NCBI GenBank assembly: GCA_045648145.1
Contig: JAZRNK010000112.1
Coordinates: forward strand, 1-8,077
DNA: 8,077 bases
From: UMGS172 sp045648145
GTDB taxonomy: Bacteria; Bacillota; Clostridia; Oscillospirales; Acutalibacteraceae
Direction: 5' to 3'
Shown: one piece after another, positions 6,801-8,077 of the stretch
How the letters are laid out: each line of letters begins with the position of its first letter
Numbering within the stretch: the stretch's first letter is position 1
Made by a program: the position numbers and the translations under genes
Notes under the pieces: model-generated
Database searches by the model: none
Seen by the model: the letters and a program-made list of their open reading frames with translations, nothing else
Told to the model about the DNA's origin: nothing

Positions 6801-7215
6801 ACATCTGCACCGCCGCCTTAAAATCGGTCAACTGCGAGTAGGTTAAAAATGGCAAACACACCGCTTTGCCCACGCATTTGACAACGACTGCGTAAAGCCC
6901 AAAATTGCAAATAATCGGTAGCCTTAACACCTGTAAATAAATCGTTCTCGAATTTGGAAAAATAAACTCTCTTTTAAAAATCAAACCCTTAGAGCAATAT
7001 ATTTTTCCGTTTTTAACCTCTATTACGGTAGCTTTAAAAAGCCTTCTTAAATAAATAAATTCAAAAACACAAAATAAAAGCGACAGTATAACCGACAGAT
7101 AAATTTTTAATTCTCCTATATCAATAAAAAGTAAACATAAAAAGACGGCGGTAAAAACTACCCCCGCCGAAAATTGCCATAATTTCAAAACGTTTTTGTG
7201 TAAATAAAAGGTCAT
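6793..7215 (-). CDS. Small bPH-domain membrane protein, YdbS-like
   Basis: The 140-residue product has two membrane segments (about 13-31 and 38-57) followed by one bPH-like domain (about 60-136). That domain contains GKIYCSKGLIFKREFIF (70-86), the pattern of a short strand, a Gly-Leu turn and a basic strand typical of bPH_2. Size and layout match YdbS, the usual small partner of YdbT-like proteins, and the large partner follows with an 8-bp overlap. The two probably form one membrane complex. The start lies 18 bp after the rarA stop, with only a poor G-rich ribosome site (GGGG about 8 bp upstream). The molecular role is not known from sequence. Confidence 0.78.
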   Translation of the reverse strand: MTFYLHKNVLKLWQFSAGVVFTAVFLCLLFIDIGELKIYLSVILSLLFCVFEFIYLRRLFKATVIEVKNGKIYCSKGLIFKREFIFPNSRTIYLQVLRLPIICNFGLYAVVVKCVGKAVCLPFLTYSQLTDFKAAVQMYD

Positions 7216-7233
7216 TACTCAAACCCCGGACGG

Positions 7234-8077
7234 CTATTTTTTGATTTTCTTCCAATATTCTTTATATGCCTGTTCCGTTTTATTATCACCGAATTCGTAA
7301 TAAATATTGTTTTTTATTTTATCCGGCAGATATTGTTGTTCAACGTAATGATTAGGAAATGCGTGTGGATAAAGGTAATTCTGCCCCTTGATTTCGGCAT
7401 CGTCACCGTCAAAATGTTTGTTTTGGAGTTGACGCGGAATGGGTCCGCTGTTACCCTTCTCAATATCAGCCATAGCCGCATTTATAGCATCGTGGGCCGA
7501 ATTTGATTTAGGGCTTATCGCCACCAAAATAACTGCGTTGGCAAGCGGCAGCCTCGCTTCAGGGAGTCCTACCGCTAAAGCAGTGTCAACCGCCGCCTTG
7601 ACAATAGGTATTATCTGCGGATTGGCAAGTCCAACATCCTCATTGGCGCACACAAGCAACCGCCTGCAAGCCGACGGCAAGTCCCCCGACTCTAAAAGCC
7701 TTGCGAGATAATGTATTGCTGCCTGCGGATCACTGCCGCGCATCGACTTCTGGTAAGCCGAAATAATATCGTAATGCTCGTCACCCTCGCGGTCGTATCG
7801 CATAGCGCTTTTCTGTGTCAGCGCTTTGGCCGTTTCTAAGGACACCTTGACCTCGCCGTCTAAACGCTCTGACGATAAAACGCAAAGCTCAACCGTGTTA
7901 AGCGCCTTTCTCACGTCACCGCCACAGCCACGACTAATAACGTCTAAAACACCGTCCTCAAGTGTAATCTTAACACCCTGCTCGTCACTGCAAATGTCAA
8001 ACCCACGAACTACGGCAGGTCGAATATCCTCAGCCGAAAGCTGCTTGAATTCAAATACAGTTGAACGGCTTAATATT
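7234..8077 (-). CDS. rarA: RarA/MgsA-type replication-associated AAA+ ATPase, C-terminal part (5' end outside the window)
   Basis: RarA is a clamp-loader-like AAA+ ATPase that acts at stalled or damaged replication forks. The frame stays open to the window edge, giving 280 visible residues. The first ones, ILSRSTVFEFKQLSAEDI, are the end of the AAA+ core. GGDVRKALN (about 51-59) is the sensor-2 region. The C-terminal oligomerisation domain follows, with SDPQAAIHYLARLLESGDLP (115-134), NEDVGLANP (145-153), GQNYLYPHAFP (231-241) and QQYLPD (247-252), all strongly typical of RarA. Walker A and B motifs lie outside the window. An internal GTG at 7912-7914 could be mistaken for a start, but the homology clearly continues upstream of it. 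It is the first visible gene of a minus-strand run that continues into the bPH pair 18 bp later. Confidence 0.95.
   Translation of the reverse strand, partial: ILSRSTVFEFKQLSAEDIRPAVVRGFDICSDEQGVKITLEDGVLDVISRGCGGDVRKALNTVELCVLSSERLDGEVKVSLETAKALTQKSAMRYDREGDEHYDIISAYQKSMRGSDPQAAIHYLARLLESGDLPSACRRLLVCANEDVGLANPQIIPIVKAAVDTALAVGLPEARLPLANAVILVAISPKSNSAHDAINAAMADIEKGNSGPIPRQLQNKHFDGDDAEIKGQNYLYPHAFPNHYVEQQYLPDKIKNNIYYEFGDNKTEQAYKEYWKKIKK

Noticed and set aside
7912..7914. GTG as the start of a shorter 226-residue RarA-like protein
   Set aside because: The frame and RarA similarity continue to the window edge; the GTG encodes an internal Val in the GGDVRKALN motif.
1..8077. Search for a defence system, CRISPR array, transposon, phage or toxin-antitoxin pair
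   Set aside because: No direct-repeat array, transposase, integrase, nuclease or small paired gene was recognised. All sizeable stretches are covered by envelope, transport, serpin or repair genes, and no gap exceeds about 40 bp.

Overview
The window looks like chromosomal DNA from a low-to-mid GC Gram-positive anaerobe, most likely a gut-type Clostridia member (Oscillospiraceae/Ruminococcaceae-like). This is inferred from AAGGAG-type ribosome binding sites, dense same-strand gene packing, a membrane-anchored MurF-like ligase next to ddl, a lipoprotein serpin of the kind known from gut Clostridia, and a YdbS/YdbT-like bPH-domain pair. No rRNA, tRNA, CRISPR array, insertion sequence or phage gene was seen.

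Positions 1-5355 carry one run of plus-strand genes with gaps of 0 to 31 bp: the last residues of an alpha/beta hydrolase (ends at 70), a Mur ligase with an N-terminal membrane domain (88-1686), a D-alanine--D-alanine ligase-family enzyme (1701-2885), a cation diffusion facilitator with an Mn-type site (2886-4073), and a lipoprotein serpin (4105-5355). The spacing suggests a single operon whose promoter lies upstream of the window. A strong hairpin with T-runs on both sides (5354-5394) closes it.

Positions 5394-8077 are on the minus strand and converge on the same hairpin. In transcription order they are rarA (5' end outside the window), a small bPH-domain membrane protein, and a large bPH-domain membrane protein that overlaps the small one by 8 bp. 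Minus-strand transcription probably stops at the shared hairpin.

Functionally, the plus-strand genes concern the cell envelope. Ddl makes a D-Ala-D-Ala-type dipeptide, and the MurF-like ligase would attach it to a peptidoglycan precursor at the membrane. The metal exporter handles divalent cations, and the serpin, tethered outside the membrane, would inhibit proteases. The minus-strand genes combine a replication-repair ATPase with an envelope protein pair of unknown biochemical role. The most unusual points are the replacement of the usual MurF UDP-binding domain by about five membrane segments, and the altered second-substrate region of the neighbouring Ddl. Together they could form a variant pathway. 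Nothing here is a clear-cut new defence or mobile system.
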